A stretch of DNA of 64,000 nucleotides from Bactericera cockerelli (lineage: Eukaryota > Arthropoda > Insecta > Hemiptera > Triozidae), in NCBI GenBank assembly GCA_024516035.1, contig CM044964.1:11387914-11451913 (forward strand), written 5' to 3'. The notes under the pieces are model-generated. The model saw nothing but the letters and a program-made list of their open reading frames with translations. It was not told the DNA's origin and searched no databases. The translations under genes were made by a program, and so were the position numbers. Of this stretch, positions 1 through 11,249 are shown piece after piece (position 1 is the stretch's first letter; each line of letters starts with the position of its first letter).

Positions 1-880
1 AAATCCGTGATGATACTTTCTAAATTCCAACAATGTTCATGATAGTTCAGGTCCTACCGATGCGATGTAACCACCAAGCCCGGCGTTCTGCCTGAATGTA
101 AAATGAAAAAGAAATCATCTCACTCAATACTCCTGCTCACTTATTTACTCACTCACTCACACATCCTATTATAACAATTATATTGTTTAGTGGAACGTAA
201 CCACGACGCGAGGTTAGTGCTTAAAGCATTTTCTACCACCTAACCCTCATAGTCTTCATTATTATGTGGTCATATTCTCAAACAAATGAGGAAATGTTCA
301 TGCATTGGGTGAGATTCGAACCAATGCACTCTTCAATCATCTACTGGGTAGGACCTACAGGTTCAGTAGGTCAACTCCGAACCTGTTGGAACAAACCAAC
401 AGTAGAAACGTGTTGTTAATCAGTACTGAATTTGACATGAATGCGTCAAATTGTGACAGCTCCACCCACCAAATGTCGACTATGTCTGAACAAGAACAAT
501 AATGACAAGTTAATTGACAGAAGTCAGGTCCTATTGAGTAAAAACTAACTTAAAAGTTATGTCCTTAAATACAGAAACTGCCTCATTATGTACACACTTA
601 CACAATACAATACAAGCCTGAAGCAAGAATGTATGTCATGACATTTTTTCAAGCATTGAGTACATACTTAACTAGATAAAGTACAATAAGAATACTGACT
701 GATCCACAATGTGTCTTGAGTATGTGAGCAACTAAGCGTATTGGGGTATCTACAAAATAAATTGTGGGTAAAAAGCATCAGTGGTTTATTGTCAGAATTG
801 GTATTGTTAACCGCCTTGACACTAGAGATCATTGGTCTGATGACACAATTTCGGTAATCGAGTCGACATTTTACGATACT
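1..880. other. Unassigned AT-rich DNA
   Basis: No gene is recognisable. Positions 190-245 resemble, at low identity, the LINE 3'-end segment seen at 15,950 and 19,490 (a TGCTTAAAGCATTTTCTACC motif followed by CACCTAACCC). Around 308-325 a GATTCGAACC string looks like a tRNA-type B box on the minus strand, perhaps a SINE remnant. Short open frames here have no recognisable composition. Confidence 0.4.
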
Positions 881-885
881 CGTTC

Positions 886-1285
886 TAACTAAGAACTGAA
901 CTCTTACTATACCATCTAACTAGGACTGGCACTTTATTACACTTGCGCAAAAGATCTCTCATCCATTCTAACTGCCTTTTACTCTACCATTTAACCAGAA
1001 CAGGCACTCTATTGCACTGGAACAAAATGTCTTTCCACTTTTTAACGAAGAAATAGAAATTTACTATCTAAACCTCTACAGAATGCACTTATCACTGAGC
1101 AAAAGGTTTTCAACTATTCTACTGAATAACTGAACAATGTTACTATACCATCTAACAGAACTAGCACTCTATTCCACTTGAGCAAAAGGTCTTTCCAACA
1201 CTATTCTAACTGAAGAACTCAACAATCTCCCTATACCATCTAACTAGAACTGGCACTCTATTCCACTGAAACAAAAGGTCTTTGT
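886..1285. repeat. Degenerate ~100-bp tandem repeat, about 4 copies
   Basis: The phrases CTATACCATCTAACTAG, ACTGGCACTCTATTCCACT and AAAAGGTCTTTCCA recur in order about four times, with many substitutions and small indels. It is an old, diverged tandem array with no coding potential. Confidence 0.65.
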
Positions 1286-1289
1286 ACTC

Positions 1290-2165
1290 GCGGTATGACG
1301 AGTTCAGACCGCAACATTCTGCCTGGAACCAAAGCTCCACTTTCAATAGCTACATCAGATCATTCACATTGGTTCCGGATTACCACTGAGGTAAGCCGAC
1401 CGGGCGATTGTGGGCACTGCTCAAGTCATTGAGGTTACCTCGGTCTTGAGGACGGTTTGAGGTTAAATCCTGTGTGGCGAGAAATGTTGAGCGAAAATCT
1501 GCGGAACGTAGAACCGATTTAACCAGAAATATAATGCATGCAGTCTACTTGAGAGATATTAACACGAAGTAGATTAGCAGTCTGGCTGGGAGACGACTGT
1601 AAATTGGGAGTAGACCAACCTAACCAACCAAGATCTAAGCAATCTATCTACAAGTAAATGGTCCATCTTGGGAAAAGTCCGTCCTTTCGATTGTTATGGT
1701 CTCATACATGAGTTTGTTCTGAACTAGAGCAAGGGAACACACTGCAAAAAATAACAAGAAAACCATTTATTTCATATTTTTAGTAATTTTGACAATGGAT
1801 ATAGCACATCAGGGCCCCAATACATAATCCCTAATGAGCAGATTAAATCAATCAACTTTATACACTATCAAATGGCTAATAACCATGCTTGATCAGGCTG
1901 TTAGTGACTGCGCACTTGAGCCCAGTTCTTTTGCAACAACGTTCTCAGTTATTTTACAGGATAGAAAACAATCAAAAACTCATCATTTTCACTTGCATTC
2001 CGTAGAGCACACAATTACCACATCAGGCTTCAAGCTCTAATGATTGCCACCCATCACCACTTGGTGTTTGTCGAGGGCTCAAATATTGTAATGAGGCGAG
2101 GAGTATACAGGAGGGGCCCACCAGGGAACAATCATCAGGAACCACAGAGCCTCCTTTGAGGAATG
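1290..2165. other. Unassigned, with a remnant of the minisatellite retroposon
   Basis: Around 1,578-1,612 the words AGCAGTCTGGCTGGGAGAC and GGGAGTAGACCA match the terminal monomer of the repeat seen at 16,190, 24,712 and 57,706. The rest is unrecognised. A short open frame at 1,834-2,040 is not credible as a gene. Confidence 0.4.
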
Positions 2166-2167
2166 CA

Positions 2168-2660
2168 TATGGGCTAGGTCAGAGGACAAAACTGTTGTTA
2201 AAACACTATAAATTGTGAGTTAGCTCTTCGAGTAGGTGGTTCCTATTTGTATAATATTGGGGACCAGGGGAGACTATAGGAATTGCAGGCTCCAAGGTAC
2301 GCCGGACCACAGAGCCACAATATGGGCTAGGTCAGAGGACAAACTGTTGTTAAAACACTATAAATTGTGAGTTATCTCTTCAAGTAGGTGGTTCCTATTT
2401 GTATAATATTGGGGACCAGGGGAGACTATAGGAATTGCAGGCCTACAAGATACGCTAGGACCACAGAGCCACATTTGGGTAGGTCAGGGACAAACTGTTG
2501 TTAAAACACTGTAAATTGTGAGTTAATCTTCAAGTAGGTGGTTCCTATTTGTACAAATATTGGGGAGCAGGGGAGACTATAGGAATCGCAGGGCTACAAG
2601 GATACGCCGGGACCAGAGAGCCACATGAGGGTGTTAAAACACTACAAATTGTGAGTGCTG
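2168..2660. repeat. ~155-bp tandem repeat, 3 copies plus a partial
   Basis: Units start near 2,171, 2,327 and 2,480 at GGGCTAGGTCAGAGGACAAA. Each continues through TTGTTAAAACACTATAAATT and GTGGTTCCTATTTGT to GGAGACTATAGGAATTGCAG. A partial unit follows at 2,633-2,655. Copies differ by small indels, so no reading frame is kept. Non-coding. Confidence 0.85.
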
Positions 2661-2695
2661 TATCTAAAAATTCTTCAAGTTAAGAGTCCAGGGAC

Positions 2696-2755
2696 TAGAG
2701 GCCGAATTATAAAACAGGATTAAATATCTAGGATTTGTTAATCCAAGCCACTATC
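2696..2755. mobile_element. MITE terminal remnant
   Basis: GGCCGAATTATAAAACAGGA followed by TTAAATATCTAG matches the terminal inverted repeat of the MITE at 58,787-59,040. Only one end is visible, so this is a decayed or truncated copy. Confidence 0.45.
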
Positions 2756-2759
2756 TTTT

Positions 2760-3268
2760 CTTTAGGAAAGTACTGAAAAAAAGAAACTTTAGATTTCTAA
2801 TATTAGAAATTTTAGGAAGTAAAAAAAACATAACTGTCGACAGAAACATTTGGAAAGGGTACGCAATGTTTTAACATGAGAGACGACAAGGGTAGTATAT
2901 GAACTTGAACTCATTCTGAGAGACCACCTTACCTATAACCCCTTCATTCTGACAGGTACAGGAAACACAGAAAGGATATAGACTGCACAGTGCACAAACA
3001 TAAATGATTGAGTATTTAATTGACCGACTGATAATGTTATTGATTGTGCCTGAGTACAAGTAGGGGCATGGGTCAAACGTCGAAACCAATGAACCAGTCA
3101 AACGTTTAACCAATGAACTATGACTGACGTGCAATTGTTCTTGTCCCGCAGTGAAGAGGAAAGCAATGGAAGAGAAGACTGACAGCCATCCCAGGAACAA
3201 ATATTTTGTGAGAAAAACAGTGAGCTTTCTTTGCATCGGGCGGGAATCAAACCCAAGACCTGTACCCG
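2760..3268. other. Unassigned DNA
   Basis: No recognisable gene or repeat. The 147-codon open frame on the minus strand at 2,871-3,314 overlaps the foldback element and has no domain-like composition. I treat it as chance. Confidence 0.35.
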
Positions 3269-3430
3269 TTCCAGAAACACTTTCCACTCTCATAATGACC
3301 AAATTCCCTTTCAACTGTCAAAAAACGAACTCTGATTTGTTGAAAATTAACGCAATAACCAATCAGAGTGCGTTGTATGACGGTTGAAACGGAGATTCGG
3401 GGATTTGGAGAGTGGAACGTATTTCTGGAA
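3269..3430. mobile_element. Foldback MITE with ~75-bp arms
   Basis: The left arm begins TTCCAGAAACACTTTCCACT and the right arm ends GAGTGGAACGTATTTCTGGAA. Inside, TTTCAACTGTCA pairs with TGACGGTTGAAA and ACTCTGATTTGTT pairs with AACCAATCAGAGT. Almost the whole element can fold into one imperfect hairpin with a loop of about 10 nt. No clear target duplication was seen. Non-autonomous DNA element. Confidence 0.7.
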
Positions 3431-3903
3431 TGTTCTCGATTACCCTAGAGCTCAATAGATAAGAACTTCACTGATTCCACTACGGTCACTGACTGACTCC
3501 TAATGTTGTCTCTGAAGCTGACCTCACAAAACCACTCCTCTTTTTTCCTCACGAAGTCAAGTGAGGAGTGATCCTCGAACATCCAAAAGTACAGAGTAGA
3601 AAATTTCTACCTCATAGGGATTCAACTACACACCGGTCACGTATACTAGAAGGCTTTCCACACAGCACTGTGACTAATAATGATTACTCCAGATTATTAT
3701 TACTACAATTACCATATGTGCAGTAAATACTCCTTTATCAGTCAGTATAACATCAGAAAAGTGAGAAGTTGTACTTTGTTACAACTGTATGTCGCGACAC
3801 TTCTACAAAAAAACGCGCCGGAAAATTTAAAGACAGTGCAAAATTTCAGCATCTTATTCAGGTATTAGGTACAAATAAAACGATCAGTTATTAGTAAATT
3901 AAA
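3431..3903. other. Unassigned DNA
   Basis: Nothing recognisable. A short open frame at 3,680-3,868 looks like chance in AT-rich sequence. Confidence 0.3.
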
Positions 3904-4042
3904 TAATAATAAAATTCACCACCTTATTTATACTGTCCGAATACTATGATTAGGACTAATGAATCCCATTATTCCAGCTGTAAGCCCAAACGTCTTCTCA
4001 TGTGGTCAAAATCCCAAATGGGAGGATAACTTGTGCATCCCA
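3904..4042 (-). mobile_element. S1 tRNA-type SINE, 3' part
   Basis: Minus-strand copy of the S1 tail: the (ATT)n end lies at the left, followed by TTATACTGTCC, ATTAGGACTAATGA, CCCATTATTCCAGC and AAATCCCAAATGGGAGGATAAC. The tRNA-like head is missing. 5'-truncated. Confidence 0.75.
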
Positions 4043-4067
4043 CTGATGTGAAATTAATATTTTTTTT

Positions 4068-4315
4068 TTTTTTAATTTGGGTTTTAAGATTGCTTTCAAC
4101 TGCAAAGTCATATCACGACGGGGGTTTCACTATCTTTTCGCTGGAAATTCACAAACCAGCTACTCGAAGTATTCTCACCCAGCCTGCGTAGAGGCCGTAA
4201 ATAACCAGCATCACGAGGGTTCGAATTCGAATGGTCATCCATCCAAGTCCTAACCTCGCTGGACGCTGCTTAAATTCAGTGACAGAGCGAGAACTGATGA
4301 GTGTTTTGTCACTGG
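4068..4315 (-). mobile_element. S5 5S-rRNA-headed SINE
   Basis: Read on the minus strand, the head carries 5S-like segments: the complement of CATCCATCCAAGTCCTAACC, then CTGGACGCTGCTTAAATTCA. The middle contains CACCCAGCCTGCG (core). The tail near 4,074-4,125 contains TTTCAACTGCAAAGTCATAT and CACGACGGGGG. A poly(A) tail appears as a T-run at 4,060-4,073. This is a diverged copy. Confidence 0.7.
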
Positions 4316-4394
4316 ATTCTATTGAGTGAACTAAATTATCATTTGTGATTAATCACGATATGAGGTCACAATTAATCAAACTCACCTACTAAAT

Positions 4395-4472
4395 TATACT
4401 TAACCTTGGACTCGAACACGGCAACTCCAGTGTACAAGTCGCGCCTTATCGATTGAGTCACTGGGTCGGTTT
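4395..4472 (-). mobile_element. S2 tRNA-type SINE fragment
   Basis: GGACTCGAACACGGCAACTC and CGCCTTATCGATTGAGTCAC on the + strand are the complement of the S2 head (A box ATCGATAAGGCG, B box). Truncated and diverged. Confidence 0.55.
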
Positions 4473-4479
4473 TCTATTG

Positions 4480-5984
4480 GGGTGAACTATGAGTAGGAAC
4501 CGAATTGGTCGTCCCTGAGACAAGAGCTCTCGAGGTCAGACTAGTTTCACGATCAGCATAATCTATGCAATGACGCGAATCCAAACCCAATTTATCTGGT
4601 TCACCTAATTACTCCACCGGTATCAGCAAGGATACAATCATGATCCAATTTACATCATCGCGCGGATATGACAGTGTGAAACTGTTGAAATCAAATTAAA
4701 ATCATCAGGATTGATGTTGATGATATGCATCGTTAACTAGATATTCGCGATCTGGCCGAAGCGATACATGGTGATTTATCAGATTAGAAATCACAATATT
4801 GACCAATATGATCGTGTGGAGCTAGAGATAAACAAAATTAGTGTCGTTAATACTTAATTAATTTAATTTTTATTATAGAAAAAAACAGTATACTGCCGCG
4901 TATTTTAAAATTGAAATTTAGTAAATTAAAAATGATTGAGATTCGATATAATATTTTAAAATGCTCCGTATTTATATAATTTACCTATGTAACCTTTGTT
5001 ACAAAAAGTAACTATACACAAAATTTGTTTAAAAAAAAAGAGTTCCAATCGGGTAAAAAAGTCGAGGTTCTCAATAAAATTGTAATTAAAATTGTCAATG
5101 AAGCAGATGCCAGTGCTTTCTCTTGCCTCTGTCAAAAAAAAACTCAATTAAAATCAACACAAAATATCTTCAAATTCTAAAAATAATAAAATTCTTCGAA
5201 AAAAAAGCAGCAATGAAAAATAAAATTAAAAATCCGAAAAGCATCACACACACACACATGACATACGTACATACATTTTAACGAAAGACACCTTTGAAAA
5301 AAAAACAACAGAAAAAACACACCTAAATGAAAACACCTGTAGCTGTGCAAAGAAATACAACATGAAAAATTGTACAAAAACAATATTTAATTTTAAAAAT
5401 AAATATTTAGATATATTAAAATCAAGGAAAAGGGAAGAAAAAACAGCTAATGTTCAATATATTTATCAAAATATTATAATTGGAAAAACATAAAAAAAAA
5501 ACCACTTGAAAAATTCCACAACACTCACTAGAACAATAATACGTCTTGTTCGCACCAGAACTTCTCGAGTTCTCGACTAGGACTAAAAAACAAAACTCAG
5601 AAATAAAATAATTGACTTGGAAACCGAATTTTAATTAAACAGTTGAACAAAAAAAAACTCGATAACTCTAACTCGGCAATACCTCACGAGGACAGACGGA
5701 ATAAAAAACACAGCGGGGCGAGAAATAACAGAACTTAGAGTAACCAACACAATGGTAGATCCTGGCTGGCTGTGTAGATCAGGGGTTTTCAGCAGGCAGA
5801 TTTTTTTTTTTATTTTGGTCACAATTCGTGAGGATCTGGAGATTTTCCAGCAGGAGTAAAATTTCCAAGACTAACAAACGTGCCAAGAGGAAATTTTTAG
5901 AATCAAAGTGGTCGAATTTTTAGAATCAAAGTGGTCAAATTTCTAAATCAAGCAAGACGAATGTTTCACGGCCTATTTTGTTTC
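4480..5984. other. Unassigned AT-rich DNA
   Basis: No gene or named repeat recognised. It contains A/T homopolymer runs, a short CA tract near 5,245-5,260, and a local duplication of GAATTTTTAGAATCAAAGTGGTC around 5,894-5,940. Minus-strand open frames of 60-70 codons are low-complexity Phe/Tyr/Lys strings expected by chance. Confidence 0.35.
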
Positions 5985-6215
5985 GTAGTCATGAAACAGT
6001 AGCTACTGTTGATATAGCTTGCCCATCCCGTATGTAGTGACAAATACTCAAATTAGATGCTGGGTCAACACGAACGGACATCAGGAAGGTATCCCTAACG
6101 AAATGAATTTTAATCCAATTTTTAATACACATTTTTCGTCAGCTGTAGTATTCGAACCCGGAACCTTCCGCATGCCAAGCGAGTATCTTACTACTGAGCT
6201 AATCGTGTTTAGAAC
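5985..6215 (-). mobile_element. S7 SINE-like repeat
   Basis: Shares with 57,170-57,425 the ordered words GTAGTCATGAAACAG, GCTACTGT, TGCCCATCCCGTA, GGGTCAACACGA, GGAAGGTATCCCT and CGAACCCGGAACCTTCCGCA followed by TGCCAAGCGAGT. The last block, reversed, looks like a tRNA B-box region, suggesting a minus-strand tRNA-derived SINE. An 88-codon open frame at 6,019-6,285 lies within this repeat and is not a gene. Confidence 0.55.
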
Positions 6216-6221
6216 ACGAAC

Positions 6222-6382
6222 TGGCCACAACGAGGACCCTATACCCTGGACACTAGTATCTACACAAAGATATAGACGATTTTAGGGACACAGTTAAAGC
6301 CGCTTATTTTAATAATATGGTTAAAATATTCTGTGTGGTACCGAGGCTGCCCTAGGGTCTAAGGCTTCGTCGTATTCGCGCA
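6222..6382. mobile_element. MITE with GGCCACAACGAGGACCC ends
   Basis: The left end GGCCACAACGAGGACCCTA is the inverted counterpart of TAGGGTCTAAGGCTTCGTCG at the right. Interior AAAGCCGCTTATTTTAATAA also recurs in the related copy at 24,045. About 160 bp, non-coding. Confidence 0.5.
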
Positions 6383-6524
6383 TATACACACCCACACTTA
6401 TTTGCACGCAAACATTTGGGGCCTCCAGTCAATACTCAATTATTTAGTAAAAATGTCTACGTCAAATAAGAATCGAACCCACGAAGGCAAGAACAAAAAA
6501 CCATTTTGCAGGACAACCAATTTA

Positions 6525-6775
6525 TTTATTTAGAAACTCTTTATGAGTAGAACATACAATATACACACAAATAATGGTAAAAATTAAATTTAAAAATTGA
6601 CAATATTAATAATATAAACAAGAAAAAAAATAATAAACGAAATATGTACATATATCCTAACTAAAGGGCGGGGTTATTGTCTATGGCAATCTCTTCCTCC
6701 CAACCCTTACTTACACCAATAAGCTTGGTTCGGATCTTGGAAACCCCTGGCACGGACTAGACTAAACCTAACTGT
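6525..6775 (-). mobile_element. LINE 3'-end fragment
   Basis: A TTTATTTATT-type tail is followed by CCTAACTAAAGGGCGGGGTT, then a short hairpin (ATTGTC-TAT-GGCAAT, 6,676-6,690) and CTCTTCCTCC. The same arrangement occurs at 13,600 and, degraded, at 37,965. It matches a 5'-truncated LINE on the minus strand; no coding part remains. Confidence 0.55.
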
Positions 6776-6849
6776 TCACTTTGCAGAACCCACACACAAG
6801 AGAGTACGAGTAGTACCAGCCCAATACCGACCTACTCATGGCGGGTGGG

Positions 6850-6925
6850 GGGAAAATCATAGACAAGTCGCGGGTTCGATCCTCCACTCGGAGGAAACTT
6901 TTTCCAAGAAAAAGATTGGCTGAAG
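6850..6925 (+). mobile_element. tRNA-like SINE fragment
   Basis: AAGTCGCGGGTTCGATCCTC contains a consensus B box (GGTTCGATCC), followed by ACTTTTTCCAAGAAAAAGAT. Head and tail beyond this are not assignable. A single diverged copy. Confidence 0.4.
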
Positions 6926-7018
6926 GATTGAATAATTTCAGCCCATCTACATTGTAGTGACCTCAGACCCTTACATTCACTTTTAGTATGCCCAGATTGT
7001 CCAGTCAACCATTAAAAT

Positions 7019-7035
7019 TGAGTGAGTGAGTGAGT

Positions 7036-7099
<64 letters not shown>

Positions 7100-7318
7100 A
7101 GAGAGAGAGAAAGAGAGAAAGAGAGAAAGAGAGAGAAGAGAGAAAGAGAGAGAGAGGAGAGAGAGAGAGAAGAAGAGAAAGAGAGAGAGAGAGAACAGAG
7201 AGAGAGGAGAGAAAGAGAGTGAGAGAGAGAGAGAGATAGATAGAGGAGAGAGAAAGATAGAGTGAGAGAGAGATAGATAGATGAGAGAGAAAAAGAGGGG
7301 AGAGAGGAGAGAGAGATT
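7019..7318 (+). repeat. (GTGA)n-(GA)n microsatellite
   Basis: Six GTGA/GAGT units lead into about 290 bases of GA dinucleotides with AAG and GATA variants. Open frames encoding Arg-Glu repeats here are trivial consequences of the dinucleotide repeat. Confidence 0.95.
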
Positions 7319-7319
7319 T

Positions 7320-7655
7320 AGAATTTTATATCAGATATCAGAAGTCGTGAATCATAGCTTGGGAAGAGTCGCGGATAGTTCTGCAGTCGTGAGGCTGTGC
7401 CTGTGATGGTGCATAAATAAAATACACTGGATCATGTATTATGTATGGACACTATACACATTACACAAGCAGCAGTATACTAACAACTCTACATATAGTA
7501 AAAATAAAAAAGATACATTGTGCATCAATTGCCCAGCTCCAAAAAGCAATTTAAAAAAATAATAAATATGGAAAAAATATGTAAGATAAATTGCAGCAGC
7601 TAACTATTATATATCCCATCCATAAAAAGCCATTTTCGAAAACGGTAATTCCTAG
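7320..7655. other. Unassigned DNA
   Basis: AT-rich, no gene or recognised repeat. Confidence 0.3.
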
Positions 7656-8100
7656 TGAGTATAGTTGTAAGCACAATTTTTGGAAAGTTCTATCTTAGTA
7701 AGCACAATCCTTTTTAACACACACAACGATACTTTCAATAGTCAAGCATAATTTTATGAAAACTCAATTTTGTAAGCACAATTATTGCAAATTCGATCTT
7801 GAAAGGACATTTATTTGTGAAAATTGTATAACACACAACGTGGTACTTATGCTTTTCAAGCGAATGCTTTGAAAGCTCGATTTTGTAAACTCAAATTCTT
7901 GAAAATTCTATCTTGGAAAGCACAATCCTTTTAAAAAAAATTAACACACAGCGATTCTTACAATAATCAAGCACAATGTTTTGAAAGGTCAATTTTGTAA
8001 GCACAATTTTTGGAAAATTCAACTTTTGTAAGCACAATTTTTTGGAAGTTCAACTTTCGTAAACACAATTTTTTGAAATTCGATTTTCTTAATCACAGAC
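7656..8100. repeat. Degenerate ~30-bp repeat
   Basis: The words GTAAGCACAATTTTTGGAAA, TTCNATTTTGTAAG and TTCGATCTTG recur roughly every 30 bases with substitutions. Longer internal duplications (AACACACA-CGATACTTTCAAT-GTCAAGCA at about 7,720 and 7,950) suggest higher-order copying. Non-coding. Confidence 0.7.
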
Positions 8101-8244
8101 CTTTTACAGAGACACACATTCAGTACTTACAATATTCCACTGTGAGGACGTAGACTAGCACGAGAACGAGATAGTAGATCAACTGGGAGACTTGGAAACT
8201 GTCCCAGTCCATGTTAGAACTGCACGGGTCACCTCATGGTCACC

Positions 8245-8872
8245 ACACCCCAACCTACCCTACTTTGTCCTTACAGTTCTCTATCCCCGACCTACCTACT
8301 TTTCCTTACAGTCCTCTATCCCCAGACCTACCCTACTTTGTCCTTACAGTTCTCTATCCCCGACCTACCCTACTTTATCCTTACAGTTCCCCTATCCCCG
8401 ACCTACCCTACTTTATCCTTACAGTTCTCTATCCCCGACCTACCCTACTTTGTCCTTACAGTTCTCTATCCCCGACCTACCCTACTTTTCCTTACATTCT
8501 CTATCCCGACTACCTACTTTGTCCTTACATTCTCTATCCCCGACCTAACCTACTTTGTCCTTACAGTTCTCTTATCCCCAACCTACCCTACTTTATCCTT
8601 ACAGTTCTCTATCCCCGACCTACCCTACTTTGTCCTTACAGTTCTCTATCCCCAACCTACCCTACTTTGTCCTTACAGTTCTCTATCCCCGACCTACCCT
8701 ACTTTATCCTTACAGTTCTCTATCCCCGACCTAGCCTACTTTGTCCTTACAGTTCTCTATCCCCGACCTACCCTACTTTTCCATTACAGTTCTCTAACCC
8801 CGACCTACCCTACTTTGTCCTTACAGTTCTCTATCCCCGACCTACCCTACTTTATCCTTACAGTTCTCTATA
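8245..8872 (+). repeat. 37-bp minisatellite, ~17 copies
   Basis: The unit reads CTACCCTACTTTGTCCTTAC then AGTTCTCTATCCCCGAC. 37 is not a multiple of three, so the long open frames in all three + frames are the same repeat read out of register, not proteins. A few units are shortened (for example 8,290-8,300 and 8,490-8,545). Each unit contains a pyrimidine tract followed by TTACAG, resembling a 3' splice site. Confidence 0.92.
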
Positions 8873-8879
8873 GACGCCG

Positions 8880-10020
8880 ACGTTGAGTGGCAGAGAATGT
8901 CTGAGCCATCAACTTTTGTACTTTCTTCAAAAATATTTGTTTGTATATAGGTATTAGGTAAATATTCTGTTATCTCACTTTCCTTTTTTTACTGATTGCA
9001 GTTCAGTGTTGTGGTAATGGTTAATCGTTTGTTTAAGGCTAAAAAAGGGTTAGATACACACTTATACACATTTATACTATTGTACCACTTATTGCAAATA
9101 ATTATTAATAAATCTGTTAATATTGATACTGTTGAATACTTCTAAAGAATTTCTGAACATTTTGATAATTTTTTCGTACAGTTTTCTAACTTGTTATCAA
9201 GGTGCAATCAATCAACACTTGATATGCCTACTATAATTATTGTTTTTGCAATGGAACCACTCCTCCTCCTAATCTTATCAGTAAAGATTAAAGAAACAAT
9301 ACTGTTTGTCAATATAAAACGAAATCAATCAATAATTTACAGAATAGGTGTGGACGCACTGATATTTCCAACAGATCAAGCTTTGTCTCTATCTTCCCGT
9401 CATCAAGTTCAAATATTACAACGGTGAACATGAACTTTATTCATACTTATGTTATCGAAATGATTAATTAGTTATAAATATCAATTAAATTTATTTGGGA
9501 AATTTAATTTGTTGGATTAGAAATCAGAAATATTGGACATTTAATAAAAACGTTTCAAGAAATTTGATTTAATACAGTGCCTCGTTCCTCAACTTGGAGG
9601 GAATTTTTTATATTTTATAAATAGTTTTTAAAAAAATTGACATTTATGTAGTTGTGGAAAAAATATGAAAAAAATTAATGAGGATTTTTTTATATTTGAT
9701 TCAATATAAAAGTACTTAATGAGATGAGATCAAACGTAAGAACGGAATCAGTTTTTTTTTATTAAGATGGGACAAAAAAGAACAGGTATTTAATTTTCAC
9801 CACAGACACTCAACTCTAGGTACGCAAGTGTAAATGATAGAATAGAAAATAGCACACTCCCAGATCAGGTGGTTGAGTTTGCCCAGCGTGTAGTAAGAGT
9901 ACTCCATATTTGTTTATGATTATTATTGTTATTATGATTCAGGCCATTTCAGACAGCCCTAACTAGAAAACTAGACTGCTCTCTCTCAGAGTAGGCAGTT
10001 TGGCTTGGAGGGTGAAATAT
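8880..10020. other. Unassigned AT-rich DNA
   Basis: No gene or clear repeat. Poly-T and poly-A runs occur near 9,650-9,770. Confidence 0.3.
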
Positions 10021-10024
10021 ATGT

Positions 10025-10105
10025 CTGTCCCGGTAGCTCAGTGGTAAAGGCGGCACTCTGTGATTCCAGAGGTGACGGGTTCGAAATTTAGCCCGGACAT
10101 GGCTA
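10025..10105 (+). mobile_element. S1 tRNA-type SINE, head only
   Basis: TGTCCCGGTAGCTCAGTGGT starts the copy, with an A box (AGCTCAGTGG) and a B box (GGGTTCGAAATT). It breaks off after the tRNA-like head at CCCGGACATGG. Confidence 0.8.
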
Positions 10106-10143
10106 CGAAATAAAAAAGGCTGTGAAACACCCATTTTTTTTAA

Positions 10144-10340
10144 AGGTAGCACTTTGTGAATCTAGAGGTTCCAGAGGTCGCGGGTTCGAAACCAAGCCGG
10201 GACATGACAAGTTATCCTCCCATTTGGGATTTTTACCACACATGGGATTTTTACCAGCTTACTGCTGGAATAATATGACTTAATAGTCCTAATCGGGCAG
10301 TATAAATAAGGCAATATTATTATTATTATTATAATAAATG
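10144..10340 (+). mobile_element. S1 tRNA-type SINE
   Basis: The B-box part GCGGGTTCGAAACCAAGCC is followed by GGGACATGACAAGTTATCCT and a tail with TTACTGCTGGAATAA, CCTAATCGGGCAGTATAAAT and an (ATT)n end. GGGATTTTTACCA is duplicated locally. It lies 38 bases after the head-only copy, so the two may be one copy broken by an indel. Confidence 0.8.
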
Positions 10341-10427
10341 TTTTTTTCGCTGTATTTTAAAGTGACAGAATTCTCCTGATGGAGCTCTTCTATCCAACAA
10401 CCCAAATAATAATAATTCCGTTTCCGT

Positions 10428-10556
10428 ATTTGTGTTAATCACTTTCGTGATATCATCACAACTACTCAACGCGCTCTACCAAATCTACGCTGAAACGAAC
10501 TCGAACACCGACTCCATGGTTACAAGTCGCCGCCATCGATCAAGCTACTGAGTCGT
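10428..10556 (-). mobile_element. S2 tRNA-type SINE
   Basis: The tail is read as TTGTGTTAATCACTTTCGTG; the head as complement of GCCATCGATCAAGCTACTGA. Diverged but nearly full length. Confidence 0.75.
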
Positions 10557-10639
10557 AAGAAGAATAAACGGTGTCATCTCAACCATCACAATATAGAATA
10601 TATACACCGAATCCACACTTTCGCTGATAGCGGTAACAC

Positions 10640-11248
10640 ATCAGTACATACATCACATGTCGGTCGGTTATAGTGAGGGGGGGGGTCGTTTCTTAGTTTT
10701 CCACCGTGACGTCACACACATTGCCATCTGCCTGTGGATCCAAGGTCACTTCACACGAACGCCTGTGACAGTGTGAGGCGATGACGCGAATTTTCAACAC
10801 TGTGCGGCGACCTCGTTCGAGACAGAATTAGGTAACTAGCTGCAACCCGGACTTTGGCCGTTGAGATTTTTGCCCGTGTTCGATCTCGCCTGATTATTTT
10901 TCTCATATTGAGTTTGGACACAATAAAAATAATGGCTCTGAGGGTTTTTTTAGTTTAGCATTACCTGCCTCACCTCCAGATGATTGATTATTGTATCCGA
11001 GTCCTTATATCAAGAGACTATATGATATTTCAATCGTTCGAACGAAAGTTTAACACTTCGTGCGGAGACTCATTGAATTTCCCAGTGCCGTAGCGATATG
11101 CGGTTACCAATGGAAAACCGCCGGCTTAAATTTTTCGTGAAGTTTTTTTGCCTGTGCCGGTTTACATTTGGTAACACTTTCCTGTAATTACAAAAGGTAA
11201 CTGTCGAATATTTTTACGATTTCGTGTTACCAAAGTAACACTTTTTAC
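10640..11248. other. CpG-rich unassigned segment with a CRE palindrome
   Basis: Richer in C, G and CG dinucleotides than its surroundings. It contains GTGACGTCAC at 10,707-10,716 and a G run at 10,675-10,686. Further right, 7-bp stems such as GTGTTACCAAAGTAACAC (11,223-11,240) occur. It could be the promoter or first exon of a gene not otherwise visible, or a decayed element. I cannot decide. Confidence 0.3.
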
Positions 11249-11249
11249 A

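Noticed and set aside
2871..3314. 147-codon minus-strand frame
   Set aside because: No motif, partly inside the foldback element; likely chance.
7034..7265. Arg-Glu repeat frames
   Set aside because: Produced by the GA microsatellite.
8245..8872. CRISPR-like regular repeat
   Set aside because: Units are contiguous with no unique spacers, and the genome is eukaryotic.
8192..8886. Three overlapping 118-220-codon Pro/Tyr/Leu-rich frames on the + strand
   Set aside because: They are one 37-bp minisatellite read in three registers; no unique coding sequence.
10025..10105. Possible genuine tRNA gene (good A and B boxes)
   Set aside because: The same head recurs with a shared non-tRNA tail elsewhere (10,144; 53,762), so it is a SINE; no full cloverleaf could be drawn.
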